From positions 1,190,501 through 1,254,500 of the forward strand of contig NW_026622919.1 of assembly GCF_023065955.2 (NCBI RefSeq): a stretch of 64,000 nucleotides of DNA, written 5' to 3'. The position numbers and the translations under genes were made by a program. The notes under the pieces were generated by a model, which saw only the letters and a program-made list of their open reading frames with translations, searched no databases and had not been told where the DNA came from. How positions within the stretch are numbered: the stretch's first letter is position 1; each line of letters begins with the position of its first letter. Source of the DNA: Ursus arctos. Lineage: Eukaryota > Chordata > Mammalia > Carnivora > Ursidae. Below are positions 24,289-42,264 of the stretch, in pieces.

Positions 24289-27200
24289 GGACGCGCGCTT
24301 GCCCGGGCGGGTCTGCAAGGGGCCATTAGGCGCATGGCGAGTTTGGCAGCCCTATCCCCTTCTTTCTCCTCTCCTCTTCTTCCTCTCCTGCCTCCTCCCT
24401 TCCCTGCAAAGCACAACCTGCACCCCAGGGGCGCCGGGCTGAGCCCCTTTGATCTCGTCGTTGTCATCGTGTGTTTTGTACGTTGGGATTGGTCAGTTCG
24501 GCGGTGACGTGGGGTTGCCCCAGTCCCCTTTGTACCAAGGCCATGCAGGCTTGGAGTCCAGAGTTGGCCCTGTGGGAACAGAGAAAGATCGAATGAGCAC
24601 TCTGGGGCTCGTGTGTTTGAGCAGGGAGGGCTCCAGGGCAGGAGGGGCCGCTGTGCACTCCTGGGTGGCCCACAGGCCTTGACAGCTGCTAGCTGGCAGG
24701 GGTTTGTGATTCACTCTCAGTGCGGCCAGCAGGCATCGATGGGCTCTGCTGCTATGCGTAGGGTGTCCTTGAGGGCCCTGGGTGGGCGGGCCACCAGCCT
24801 GGGCGCTACAGGCGCTGGGAGGGATGGGGCATTCCGTGGCTTTGGGGCAGGGGCCATGGAGCTCGGGCCTGACGCATTGCACTGAACAAGACCAAATCAC
24901 TGGTTGTGAGCATACGTGAAGGGTGTGTCCAGTGTCCTGCGATGGTCCCGTGTCACTGTTTACATGACCTATTTGTGTGGTTACATAGCCCTTTATTTAA
25001 AAGAGAGGAGTTCCTTTTACGAAGTTATTAAATTATATGTTTAAAAGCTAAAGAAAAAAGAGCTGCAGAGTATTTATAAAACTGTCTTTTTAAAAAAAAA
25101 AAAAAAAGCAAGAACATTTGACCGTATATATGGACAAGGAAGGAAAGTATAATAGAAACTTTGCTAGTTTAACAAAAGAAAAAAAGCAAACAAAAAAAAT
25201 CCCTTTCTTGTAAACTTATGGACAAGTCTTTGTGGCTGTTGGAGTTTAGTTTTTATATACACAGAGTTATCAGACGTTATTTATAAAACTTAGTTTTAAA
25301 AAAGACAAAAAAAAAAAAAAAAAAGCCAAGCCGCGAGCGACCACAGGCGCATCCTGGCGTCCTCTTTGCTATCTCTCTTGCAATTGTACCGAAAGTGACT
25401 TACTCCTTTGCCCTTCCTGCTTCCGTCTCTTGCCGGTGCCGTGGTGTCGTCTGTGCCTGGTGAGGTCTTGTGCGCGTCACGTGCTGGTGCTTCTGGTGAC
25501 CTTTGACCTGTGGGTGTCACTTCTTGTGTCTGTTAATCCCGTGTTTGTTTTTTGGATTTGGTTGTGTTTTTGCTTCTGCCGGCTTGCTGGGCCTGGACTG
25601 GGGCGCGGGGCAGCCCCTGCTTGGGGATCTGCCCACCAGCCCAGCTCCTTCTGCCCCGGTGCCTGACCCAGGACCCCAGAGGATCAGATACGGGGCTCTG
25701 CCGCTCTCACCTCCGCACAGCCTTGGTTTCGCATGTCTGTGTAAGGCTTGGGCTGATCCGGTGGCAGGGTAGGTGAAATGAGGAGCCATCCCAGAGCACC
25801 CCCTCTGCTTCTACGCCCACTGCCTCTGGCCATGGCCGGCGGATTTGCAGGGACCACGGAGTCACTAGGTGCCCCCAGGTGTCTTCCTTTTGGCCTCTAG
25901 TCAACACGTGTGGGCCGTGGCCTCCGACCCCAGCTTTGTTCCTGTAGGCTTCACGTGGGCCTCATCAGGGGAACCCCAGGGCCCACGTGGGAGTTTCCAG
26001 GCCTGCTGCCTCCTTATCCCAGCAGTGCTTCCATGCCGTGAAGGAATGCTTCCCAGGCAAAGCCAGGTGGTCTTGGGGCTCATCTGGGGTGTCCCCTTCT
26101 AACTCTGCCTGAGGGCCGGGGTGGGGGGTCTTCCCCCAGTGCCAGACAAGGGCTAGAGTCTGCAGGGCCAGGTCCTGTCCCTCACCTTGCCCCGAACATG
26201 CTCCAGCACTTGGCTTCGGGCCTTCCTTTGCCTCCCTTTGGGATCTGTGTCTTCCAGGGATGCACTGCTCAGCTTATGGAGGTGCTTCTCTCTGGGGCTG
26301 AGCCCGCCTCCCCATGGCCCCTCAGCAGAGGCAGCTAGTCTTCCAGACTTGGCTCCGGAAGCTCCTCCTATGCATGGGACAGGAGCTGCCTGCGGTGCCG
26401 GCCCTCAAGAGGCCACTGCCCTGTGTCTGGCCACATGGGCCTCGGCTTCTCCTGGAGGTCGCTGGTTGGCTTCTCTGGAGGCCCCGAACCCCTGTAAAGC
26501 ACAGATGTGTGGGCTGGGGAAGAGAAACTCAGTGTGGCCTGACAGGGTATAACTTCGTGGGCAGCGGGGTTTTCATCCCCGAGTCTGACCCAGGGTGCCC
26601 GTGGGATAGGAGCAGGGACGTGCTGTCAATTTCTGTCGTGTTGATGGTCTTCTCTTGGCTCTAGATGCCCCACCATTCCTGGTTGTACCGGGTCGGCCTG
26701 CAGTGGAGGTTTTGACCGTTGATACTCAATACTTAGTGGCTTCCTGCCCCTCCCTGCCGTGTGGCTTTGTCTACCTAGGGTCTAGACGAAAGTTGGTGAT
26801 GCTAGTTGTAGCAGCAGTGAGCTGGAATCGCATCGTAAGAACCCCTCCCTGAAGAGGGGAGAAGCCCGTGACATCCATATCCATTTACGGTCCCCACTTT
26901 GGTGCTGGCTGGGAGGTAGTCGGCCATCTGCCAGGCTGGAGACCCGGAGAGCAGAGGAAGGAGGCAGGTTTGGAAAGTGAGAGGCAAGTTGGAGGGTGGG
27001 CACAGGTAGAAGAGAAATTGCAGGTCTGGTTTAGGTAATAGGAAAAGCTTCGGAGTTAGTGAGGCCATGCTTCCTTCCATGGTTTTTGGATTTGGAGCAA
27101 CTGTCCCTCGGGTCTGGGGGAACATCCCGTTCCCATCAAGCCGGCCCCTGGGGCCACTCTGCACTCTGCCCCTTTCCCCCTTCACCTTGGTTTCTTGACA

Positions 27201-28685
27201 GTAGAGCCTGTGTCCACACGTGACTGGTTTGGTGTCTTTCTGATTCTTGTTAATTCAGTTTTCCTACTGTGAGGGTGTGGTGTTCTTTTTTTCCTCGACT
27301 TTTCTGACACAGCGAATCGAAGGCTTTGGCGGAAGCCAAGTCTCCCAAACTTGTCCGCTAAGTAAACCATGATGTGCACCTTCCTTCCCATCTTGCCCTT
27401 GCTCACACTCCTCCCTTATCCCAACACGGACACTCAGATTTCAGAGGAGAACCCTGTGGGAACAGGTCAGCTCCTGCCCTGAGTGTGACCCCAGAGGGAC
27501 CTCCCCATGGCCCTGGCTGCTGCTCTGGGTGGCACTGCTGTTTGTACAGGTGAGAAGACACGGCTGCTTAGCCGTGTGATGTGCTGGTTTCTGCTGGATG
27601 CCAGGTCTCCCCTGGAGGCTCTTCTGCTCTTGGTCCACGCTTCAGGTCTGTGTGTGCAACTCTGACCGTCAGTAGCAGGCTTTGTGGTCGGTGCCTGAGC
27701 CCATGGCTCTGACCGGCTGCAGCCTGCTTTGGGAAGGTGGTCAAGCCCCCTCCTGTGCCTGTTGCCTCCCTCTGAGGTGGCCAGTTGGCTAAAGCTCCCG
27801 TCCACAGCTGGGAAGCCCAAGCCACAGCCTGCAGCACCATTTCCGCTCTGGGATCTTGTAAGTTACTTTTTTAGGCTGTGGTTTGGTGAAAGGAACCAAC
27901 ACAGTAACGATTTTTTCCCCCCAGAAGCCACTGAATAATTCTTTTTGGCACGTTACTGCCTTCCTGTTGGCTGTCTAGTTTTGGAGCAGGTGGGGAGAAG
28001 TGGAGGACACACAGAGGCAGGGGTATGGCCTGTCGTGCTTCAGGCCTATGTGTTTTGAGCGTGTGCTGTTCCTTTGGGCCAGTCACGCACATTTCCGCCC
28101 CACGCTGGAGCAGCAGCCCTGGTGCGTGGGTGTCTGGCGAGCCTGAGCTGGAGTGTAGGAGAGTGTGCCCCCGATGAACTGCGAGGGGACAGCCCCTCCA
28201 GCAACCTTGTGTCCCAGCCCCTCCCTTCTCCCCATCCCCTCACTTTGCTACTCCCTGAAGCCTTTAACCAAACGGGAGTGGGTACAGAAAGCCTTCTCCT
28301 GGCATCTTAGGGCAACAGGACAAGGGCTGCCCAGTGTGTCCAGCTCTGGTGCTTTCCTGGCGCTGAGAGGCTGGGTCCAAGCAGAGTTGATCAGACCCTG
28401 CCTGTCCTGCCTAGGGCTGAAACCAGGGGGGCCGGGGAGGTTCCCTGGGACCTGCCAGGGCTGGCAGGGGTGGTTGAAGATCCAGGTGAGGACGGGCCTC
28501 CCTGGGGCGGGCCTCGGCCTCAGTGCCCACCCTGCCCTGTGCAGTATTTATTGCTAAATTATTGTCCAGGGGGGGCGGCACTGGGCCGTACCCCGGGTAT
28601 TTATTGCTGTACATAGTGTATGTTTGTGATATATAAGGTTTTCTTTATTTTGTATATGATCAATAAACACCTTTTAAAGAGACTG
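24289..28685 (+). other. MAFG: MAFG 3' untranslated region
   Basis: No other gene fits between the MAFG stop codon and the AATAAA at 28662-28667. The start is GC-rich, 24960-25320 is A/T-rich with several A-runs (including TATTTATAAAAC twice), and the end has the conserved-looking TATTTATTGCTGTACATAGTG before the signal. ATTAAA near 25027 could give a short form. Frames in this interval have no domains and are treated as chance. Confidence 0.75.
28662..28667 (+). promoter_or_regulatory. MAFG: Poly(A) signal of MAFG
   Basis: AATAAA in GTATATGATCAATAAACACC, followed within about 25 bases by TGTCAGGTGCTTCC. It lies only 140 bases before the SIRT7 start codon. Confidence 0.85.
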
Positions 28686-28806
28686 TCAGGTGCTTCCTTT
28701 GCGCGCTGCGCAGGCGGGGCCGGAAGGGCGGGGCGGGCTCCACGCGCATGCGCTGGTACGCGGCCTGCCGGGAGGCGGAAGCGGAAGCGTGGGTCTCCCG
28801 GGAGCG
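28686..28806 (+). promoter_or_regulatory. SIRT7: SIRT7 core promoter
   Basis: Compact CpG promoter squeezed between the MAFG poly(A) site and the SIRT7 ATG. It carries an NRF1-type palindrome GCGCATGCGC (28744-28753), GC boxes (GGGCGGGGCGGG) and ETS-like CCGGAAG and GCGGAAGCGGAAG motifs. No TATA box. Confidence 0.75.
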
Positions 28807-31800
28807 ATGGCAGCCGGGGGTCCCAGCCGCTCGGAGCGCAAGGCGGCGGAGCGGGTCCGGAGGCTGCGGGAGGAGCAGCAACGGGAGCGCCTCCGCCAGG
28901 TACGCCGCCGTCCGCCCCGCGCCGCGCCCTCGGCCCGCGCCGCCCTCACCGCCCGCCCCGCGCCCGCAGGTGTCGCGCATCCTGAGGAAGGCGGCGGCCG
29001 AGCGCAGCGCCGAGGAGGGCCGGCTCCTGGCCGAGAGCGAGGACCTGGTGACCGAGTTGCAGGGCCGGAGCAGGCGGCGCGAAGGCCTGAAGCGGCGGCA
29101 GGAGGAGGCGAGTCCCGCGGCGCGCCCGGGGCTTGGTCGGTGCGGGGTTCGGTCCGCGCACAGCCCGGGCCGGGCCTCTCGCCGCGCGGGGGCGGGGCTT
29201 ACGACCGGCCTCGGCGTCTCGGCAGGTGTGCGACGACCCGGAGGAGCTGCGGAGGAAAGTCCGGGAGCTGGCCGGCGCCGTCCGGAACGCCAAGTACCTG
29301 GTGGTCTACACCGGCGCTGGGATCAGCACGGTAAGGCCGCCGGGCGTGGGCGGCCGCGCCCCCGCCTGGGCTCCCTGGCTGACCGCAGGCGCAGGGGGCG
29401 GACGTGGGGCGCCCCCTTCTGGGTGACTCACCCCAGGACCGAGCGGGTTCCTTTGAGTGTAGGTACTGATTCGCTAAAAACCCACCTTACGAACAGCCCT
29501 GCTGTTCGTTCTTCAAGTTACTTGTTTATTTTTTAAAGTAATTTCTACAGCCAGTATGGGGCTGGAACTCACGACCCTGAGATTAGGGTCTCACGTTCTT
29601 CCGATTGACGTGGCCAGGCGCCCCCTTAATGTTTTGGGGTTTTCTTTTCTTTTCTATTCTATTCTTCTCTTTTCTTTCTTTTTTGACTTATTTGAAAGAG
29701 AGAGAGCGTGCGGAGCCCAGGGGAGAGGGGGAGAGAATCTCAAGCGGACTGCCGGCTGAGTGCGGAGCCCGACGCCAGGCGGGGCTCGATCCCAGCACGC
29801 TGAGATCAGGACCTCAGCTGAAACCGAGAGTCTGAGGCTTAACTGTCCGTGCCACCCAGGCGTCCCTCTCCCCCAGTGTTCTCTCTTAGAGAAACTCGAA
29901 ATGACTCCACTTGAAACTTCAGTGGGGAGATAAACCTTTTTAAATATTTGCAGTTTTTGTGATACCTATTTAGATACAAGAAAGGAAGAGGGATAAAACA
30001 GGACATAATACCTCAGTATTTGCGGGCACCTCCTCATTTAAAGTCAAGACAGTTCATCACTATCCCAAGGTTATGTGGGCAGAGCTGAGCCCAGAACTAT
30101 CTCCTGAGTCTCCATTTATTGTGTTTTCTAAACGTTGAAAGAAAAGTAGAAAGCAAGGCAGTAAGAATTAGAGTGCAGCAGGTGAAGGAGATAAATGCGT
30201 TGGGTTTGGGCGCGTTTTATTGAGAGGCTGTCTTGGGCCGTGGAATATGGTTAGCTTTGAGAGTGTCGTTCGTCTAAGTAATGGGTGCGTATCGAGTGCG
30301 ACCCATGTGTAGGCCCCGCAGAGGTGAACACTGAGGACCTCTGTCCTCAAGAAGCCCATGGGCAATGAGAATATGGCACGGAAGCAGATAGCTAAGGTAA
30401 AGCTGGCTGTGCTATGTTGCTAGACTGGAAATGCAGACACACACACCCTGGCCTCAGAGCTGGAAATCCGTCCAGTTGCCTTTGTGTGTGAGGCAGCATT
30501 GAGGCCAGGCCTTAAAAACTGAGTAAGGTTTTACAGGCAAGGGTGAGACTACGACCCTCGAAACAGGGATGAGCTCAGAGGCCCAGCAGTGACATCGTGT
30601 AAGGGGCACTGACTGCCCTGACTTGCAGACCCTGGAACCTTGGTAGTGGGGTCTCCTTCCTGCAGTCACATGTGTGTTCCTGTCGTCTGTGGGAGTGCTG
30701 TTCTGTAGTTTGCTCTGAGCATTACTGTTCGACATTTCTCTTCAATGTGATTCAGAACCACGCTGTTCAGGGTGGGCATTTTTCCGGGCTTAAGCTGCAG
30801 GGAGGAGACAGGGCTCCTCGGAAGGCAGGTCACTCACAGCCTGGGGCACGCAAGATTCCTTGATCCTGGCACACCTGTGTTCTCTCTTGGTGACTTTGTT
30901 TCACTGGGTTGAGAGCTAGAGAGATTCAGTGACGTTTATCTCATGTGGAGATATGGGCTATCTTTGTGAAGGTAGGGCAGGAAACACTATCAAGATGTAA
31001 GAATCGGTAGGGATGCTTGCTCCTACCTAGGGTTTCATCATTTGCTCACCCTTCCCTGAACACTGGCTAGGCCCTGGGGCCCACAGATGAGCCTGACCAG
31101 TCCTCTCCGTCAGTTTAGAGGACAGGTGTCGCTGCAGAGGTTCCCAGAGGCGGCAGGACTCCTTGGAACCTAGAGGGATGAGCTAGACCGGGTGGGAGCA
31201 GTTGTCCGGGCAGAGGGAAGGAGCCACTCCATCTGGGTTCAGGCAGGTTACACAAGAAGTGCTGAGCCTCTGGAACGAATAGAGGCTAGTGTACGGACAA
31301 GCCTGGAAAACATCAAGAGAAACACTTGCTTTTCACTTTTGCAAATTTTGCCAGTTCCTACGGTGATGCATTGTCACTGGGTTTATTTTCTTTCTGAACG
31401 TGCAGGCAGCCTCTATCCCAGATTACCGGGGCCCTAATGGAGTATGGACACTGCTTCAGAAAGGGAGAAGCGTTAGGTAAGCAGCCCAGGGCAGCCTTCC
31501 CACTCAGTCGAGCAGAGGCAGCATGGGCCTGACCTCACAGCTCCCCACACCTGTGCTTCCCTTCCACCTGGCAGTGCTGCTGACCTGAGTGAGGCAGAGC
31601 CAACCCTCACCCACATGAGCATCGCCCGCTTACACGAGCAAAAGCTGGTAAGAACCTGGTGTGGATAGCTAGTGTCCTTGCTGGGTCCCTGGTGCAGAAC
31701 CTGGAGGGCCACCTTCTGCATCGTGCCTCTGTCAGCTACTGGACCTGTGGGATGAGCGCCCGCCGAGTGTTTTAGACTCCTGGCTTGAGTCTCTCTCGGT

Positions 31801-34521
31801 AATCATGTATAAGGCCTGCCTCAGACCCAGAGCTGCTGGTGGCTCTTTCCCCTCTGTGTTTCTATCACATTGTCCCCACAGATCTCAGAAGCCACCTAAG
31901 TAAAGGATAAGCTCGTGGGAAACCTCTGGAGACCCTCTGCTGAGCATTTCAGCCAAGTGGGGAAGGGTCCATCCTCCTAGTCCTTCAGTGACTTGAAACA
32001 TAAAGAGCCAAGGGAGCGTCCGTCTGGGCCCCTCCCAGCTGAGAGCAAACACCTGCCCTCCTTGCTCGCCAAGTGCTTCAGAGCTGTTGTGGGCGGCCTG
32101 GGGCCCTTCCCACCCAGGGCCCTCCTGAGTCCTGCTGGGAGCGGCCTGCCCCTCTGGTTTTGCCTTTGAGGCTTCATGCAGGGTTGGAGTCGCCCCCGGT
32201 TTGGGGGCCCTGGGAAGGGTTAAGGATGGTGTCACTGCTGAACACAGTCCCCCAGAGCCTGCCCCCCTGCTGACTCGCCTTTGCCTCCCCTCCAGGTGCA
32301 GCATGTGGTGTCTCAGAACTGTGACGGGCTCCACCTGCGGAGTGGGCTGCCTCGCACGGCCATCTCGGAGCTGCATGGGAACATGTACATTGAGGTGAGC
32401 GGTCCCGCTGGGATTCGGGGGCCTGTGCGGGCCAGCGGCTCCTGCTCACAGTGCCCTCTCCTCCGCAGGTCTGTACAGCCTGCACTCCCAATAGGGAGTA
32501 CGTGAGAGTGTTTGACGTGACCGAGCGCACTGCCCTGCACCGGCACCAGACAGGCCGGGCCTGCCACAAGTGTGGCGCCCAGCTCCGGGACACCATTGTG
32601 CACTTTGGCGAGAGGGGGACACTGGGGCAGCCTCTGAACTGGGAGGCAGCCACTGAGGCTGCCAGCAAAGCAGACACAATCCTGTGTTTAGGTTCCAGCT
32701 TAAAGGTACGTGAACAGCACGGCGGATGGGATGGGAGGAGAGCGAGCCTGCTAGCATCTTGCCAGTTCAGTGTTAGACCCTAGCTTCCTATTGTGCGTTT
32801 GGTCTTTCTGTCTGTCCATTCCTACAGGTTCTAAAGAAGTATCCTCGCCTGTGGTGCATGACCAAGCCCCCCAGCCGGCGGCCCAAGCTCTACATTGTGA
32901 ACTTGCAGGTACGTTGTGCACTGAGAGAGACCTCCTCAGATCTGGACCTTAGAACAGGAGAACCAGAGAGTCCCTGGGACGTTTGTATCCTGAACTCATG
33001 GGCCACAGAGGTCCGGCTGAGAAAGGACCATTGGGAGGAGGTGAAGTGTCCTCACTCACCTTCCCCTGTCCCCAGTGGACCCCGAAGGATGACTGGGCTG
33101 CCCTGAAGCTTCACGGGAAGTGTGACGACGTCATGCGGCTCCTCATGGATGAGTTGGGCCTGGAGATCCCCCTCTATAGCAGGTGAGGGGGGCATGGGTG
33201 CATTCCCCCCTTTTTGCCCCTGTGTGGATGGGCCGTGTCTGTCTTTTCTCGTGAACTGAGCATAGAGAATGCTCTGAGTTGTTGCAAATGGTGTCTGAGG
33301 TGTGACTGCAGGCTGGTGGCCTCTGCAGGGAGTGGCTGAGGCATCAGCTAAGGCGCCCTGGCTGGTGTGACTCCCTGCGGGGAGAGGGAATGTGCCAGTG
33401 TGCGCCTGGAGAGCCCCCCTTCTACCTCAGACAGCCTGGACGGGAAGGTGCCTTGAAGGGACATGGTCTCGGCAATTCCAGTGAAACAGAATCTTGGCGC
33501 ACTTGGTTTGGGGAGCTGGCATACTTTGGGGAAGCTTAAACTGTACCTTAATACAGAATTTGTGATAATTTAGACATGGTGTATGTATTGAGTAAAAAGT
33601 TTACACTTTCTTTCTCTGTGAATTTTCAGGGTCTTATAGGGGAAATCAATAACTTCTTTTAATCAAAGGGTTCAAGAATTAAGGATCCCTTCACCTTCTG
33701 GGCCTGGCAATTCTTGTATGTTATGTTTGTGGTGTTTTGTAATGTGGGCCTATTGTGTACTGTATTTTTTTTTTTTTACATTAACTTAGCTCATTTTATC
33801 AGTGCTTATCTGTATCTTAAGTTTATAATATGTGGTTCTACATCTCAGTCAGACACATGATCTCTTCATGGTGTAGTCTATAGGCCACACCTCCCTAGTC
33901 GGCTGGCCTCCCCCCGCCCCCCCCATCAAGTCTTGCAGTCTGGGAAGAGGGAGAGGGTCTGGTCCACCTGCCCCTGGCCATACAAGCGAAAGGTGGGACC
34001 CAGAGTTGCTAGTGATTCATCCCTCTTGGGGCTACTGCCGCCCCACCCTGGGCATACACGGCCTGCTCGATCGCCAGCAAGGACACTGAGTTCTGCGGAG
34101 GCCGAGCTAGTGTGAGTGCTGACCTTTGAGTTACTTGGGGAACTTACCCCTCTCTTGTTGTTCTGTAGCTCAGAAACAGTGGAGCTGCCACTCAGCAAAG
34201 CCTGGCCAGTTAGGCCAAGGGGGAGGGAAGCAGGGTGACCTCCTCAGTCAGCTTTCCCGCCCTGGGGCAGGTTGTGACTGAGGCTCCCAGGCATGTCTGA
34301 CCTAGCTTTCCCTTTTCGGTAGGTGGCAGGACCCCATCTTCTCCCTGGCGACTCCCCTGCGTGCAGGTGAAGAAGGTAGCCACACTCGGAAGTCACTGTG
34401 CAGAAGCCAAGAGGAGCCTCCGCCTGGAGACCGGGGTGCACCACTTAGCTCAGCCCCCATCCTAGGTGGTTGGTTTGGCAGGGGCTGCACTAAACGCACA
34501 AAAAGGAGGAAAATAACGTAA
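28807..34521 (+). CDS. SIRT7: NAD-dependent protein deacetylase sirtuin-7
   Basis: Ten coding exons: 28807-28899, 28970-29107, 29226-29330, 31406-31476, 31575-31647, 32296-32394, 32469-32705, 32828-32908, 33076-33182 and 34323-34521 (TAA at 34519). They sum to 1203 nt, 400 residues, equal to human. SIRT7 is a nucleolar class IV sirtuin that removes acyl groups from lysine (for example H3K18) using NAD. Seen: an Arg/Glu-rich N-terminus; the NAD-binding YTGAGIST (104-112) and [21 protein letters not shown]; the catalytic His187 in ELHGN; zinc cysteines 195/198 (CTAC) and 225/228 (CHKC); GSSLKV; and a basic C-terminus ending KRRKIT-type, the nucleolar signal region. Intron 2 uses a GC donor (GAG|GCGAGT at 29108); all others are GT-AG. 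Intron 3 holds two SINE pieces. Confidence 0.98.
29528..29625 (-). mobile_element. Can-SINE fragment, reverse, SIRT7 intron 3
   Basis: GGGGCTGGAACTCACGACCCTGAG through to GGCCAGGCGCCCC is the reverse complement of a SINE head with its box B region. The purine-rich body is missing. Confidence 0.8.
29638..29867 (-). mobile_element. Can-SINE, reverse, SIRT7 intron 3
   Basis: A pyrimidine-rich tail (TTTTCTTTTCTTTTCTATTC) leads into GACTTATTTGAAAGAGAGAGAGC and ends GCCACCCAGGCGTCCC. Confidence 0.88.
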
Positions 34522-34980
34522 CCTGGTGCTGGACTAGAACGCTTGGCACTTTGCAGATGACGGAACTCTGATTCGGGGGCAAGGCCAGGACTGCCCCAGG
34601 GTCCCGTGAGCATCCTCCTGGGATGACTGCTTAGCCTTTCATCCTAGCGGAGCCCCCTTGCACTGCTGTGGCTGCCTCGGGTGTGGGCCTTTGGAGGACA
34701 CCTCGCCTGTCCTCTCAGAGAGGTGGCAGCCATGCCTTTCTGCGAGAACAGAACTCGGGTTATTTCACAACTGGCCCGCCAGGAGGAAGCACACGGCTGC
34801 CTTACCTCGTTCACCGGGCTAGTCTCAGGGGCCTCAACCCTATTTCTACTGCTTCTTACTAAAACATAGTAACTTTATAGCATCCTTTTTCTGAATTGGG
34901 TTTGCGGCAGAGGGGTGGTTTTGAGCCTGGGCTCTCAGCAAGCCTTTTTATTGTTATTAAACATCTCTGCACTGTCTCGC
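34522..34980 (+). other. SIRT7: SIRT7 3' untranslated region with ATTAAA signal
   Basis: ATTAAA at 34956-34961 (TTGTTATTAAACATCTCTGC) is the likely poly(A) signal. The PCYT2 CpG island starts immediately after. Confidence 0.75.
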
Positions 34981-34999
34981 TCGTGTCCTCGAATGACTG

Positions 35000-35373
35000 C
35001 CCTGCTGGCGCGGGGGCGGGAGCGAGCGCCCAGCTTAGGCTCCTCGCGGGAAGCGGGCGGAGCCCCATGTGGTCCTGCCGCGCTCCCTCGGCCAGGTGCG
35101 CGCGCGCTACTGGCCCCGCGCGCCGGGGGGCGGGGTCCCTGGGGCACGCGGTAGGCCGCCAGACGGGGAGGGGGTGGGGCTCGGCTCTGGCGGCTCACGC
35201 CATTGGCGGCGGGTGGAGGGCGGGGCTCCAGGGGCTCGCCATTGGCCGCGCGCGGCGGGTGAGGCCCGCGTGACGGCGCGTGCGCCGGGCGGGGCGGGGC
35301 GTGTTTGGGGCCGGGCGGGCGGCGGCCGCTGGGAGTCGGGGAGCCGGCCGGGCCGCGCCGCCGCTGCGGGGCC
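35000..35373 (+). promoter_or_regulatory. PCYT2: PCYT2 CpG-island promoter
   Basis: CpG-dense DNA with two inverted CCAAT boxes about 40 bases apart (CATTGG at 35201, CATTGG at 35240), GC boxes and a GTGACGGCGCGTGCGCC block combining CRE-like and NRF1-like sequence. No TATA box. The island continues into intron 1. Confidence 0.75.
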
Positions 35374-41648
<6,275 letters not shown>

Positions 41649-42234
41649 GCAGAGGAAGGTCACCCAGCGTGCCCACGGGCCAGCCCCCTCCCTGCTCTGC
41701 TTCCCACGCCTTGAGGGTTTGGTTTCCCTGGTTTTTAACAAAGCTGCAGTGCTCCCTCTCTACCTGGCCTGGTCTCAGAAGGGTTAGTGGAGGGTGCTGC
41801 CCCCCACCCTACCCACCAGGTGGCCTTCCCACTAAGCCACACAGAGAGGGCAGAGAAGGCGTCCGGCACAGCGGAGCGGAGCGGCCCAGGGGGTGAGAGG
41901 AGAAGTGGGCGCCTTCAGCCAGAGGGGGCGTCACCCTGCGTGCCAGCGAAGGCCCGGCTTCTGCTCCCCTCCCCCCCTGCAGACCCAGGACGCCCCCTAC
42001 CGCCTGGCACTTTCTGCCTTCCCAGCCTCATTGGAAGCCAGCTTCAGGGGAGCAGTGACCTGAAGGGGCACCCCCTTTCCTCCTCAGGGCACAGACCATG
42101 CCACCTCCTTTGTGGGCTCCCTGGTGCCCTGGGCCTGGCTCTTGGGCACTGTGCCCCCCACTTCCCGAGCCAGCCTTGCTGCTCTCCCCACAGACTGTTT
42201 TCGATTTTCTATCTGACTGGCTGGTATGCAACCA

Positions 42235-42240
42235 AATAAA
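42235..42240 (+). promoter_or_regulatory. PCYT2: Poly(A) signal of PCYT2
   Basis: AATAAA in GCAACCAAATAAACCTGGTGG, about 590 bases after the stop; the GT-rich GGTGGTCCGTGTC follows. Confidence 0.85.
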
Positions 42241-42264
42241 CCTGGTGGGAGGTGGTCCGTGTCC

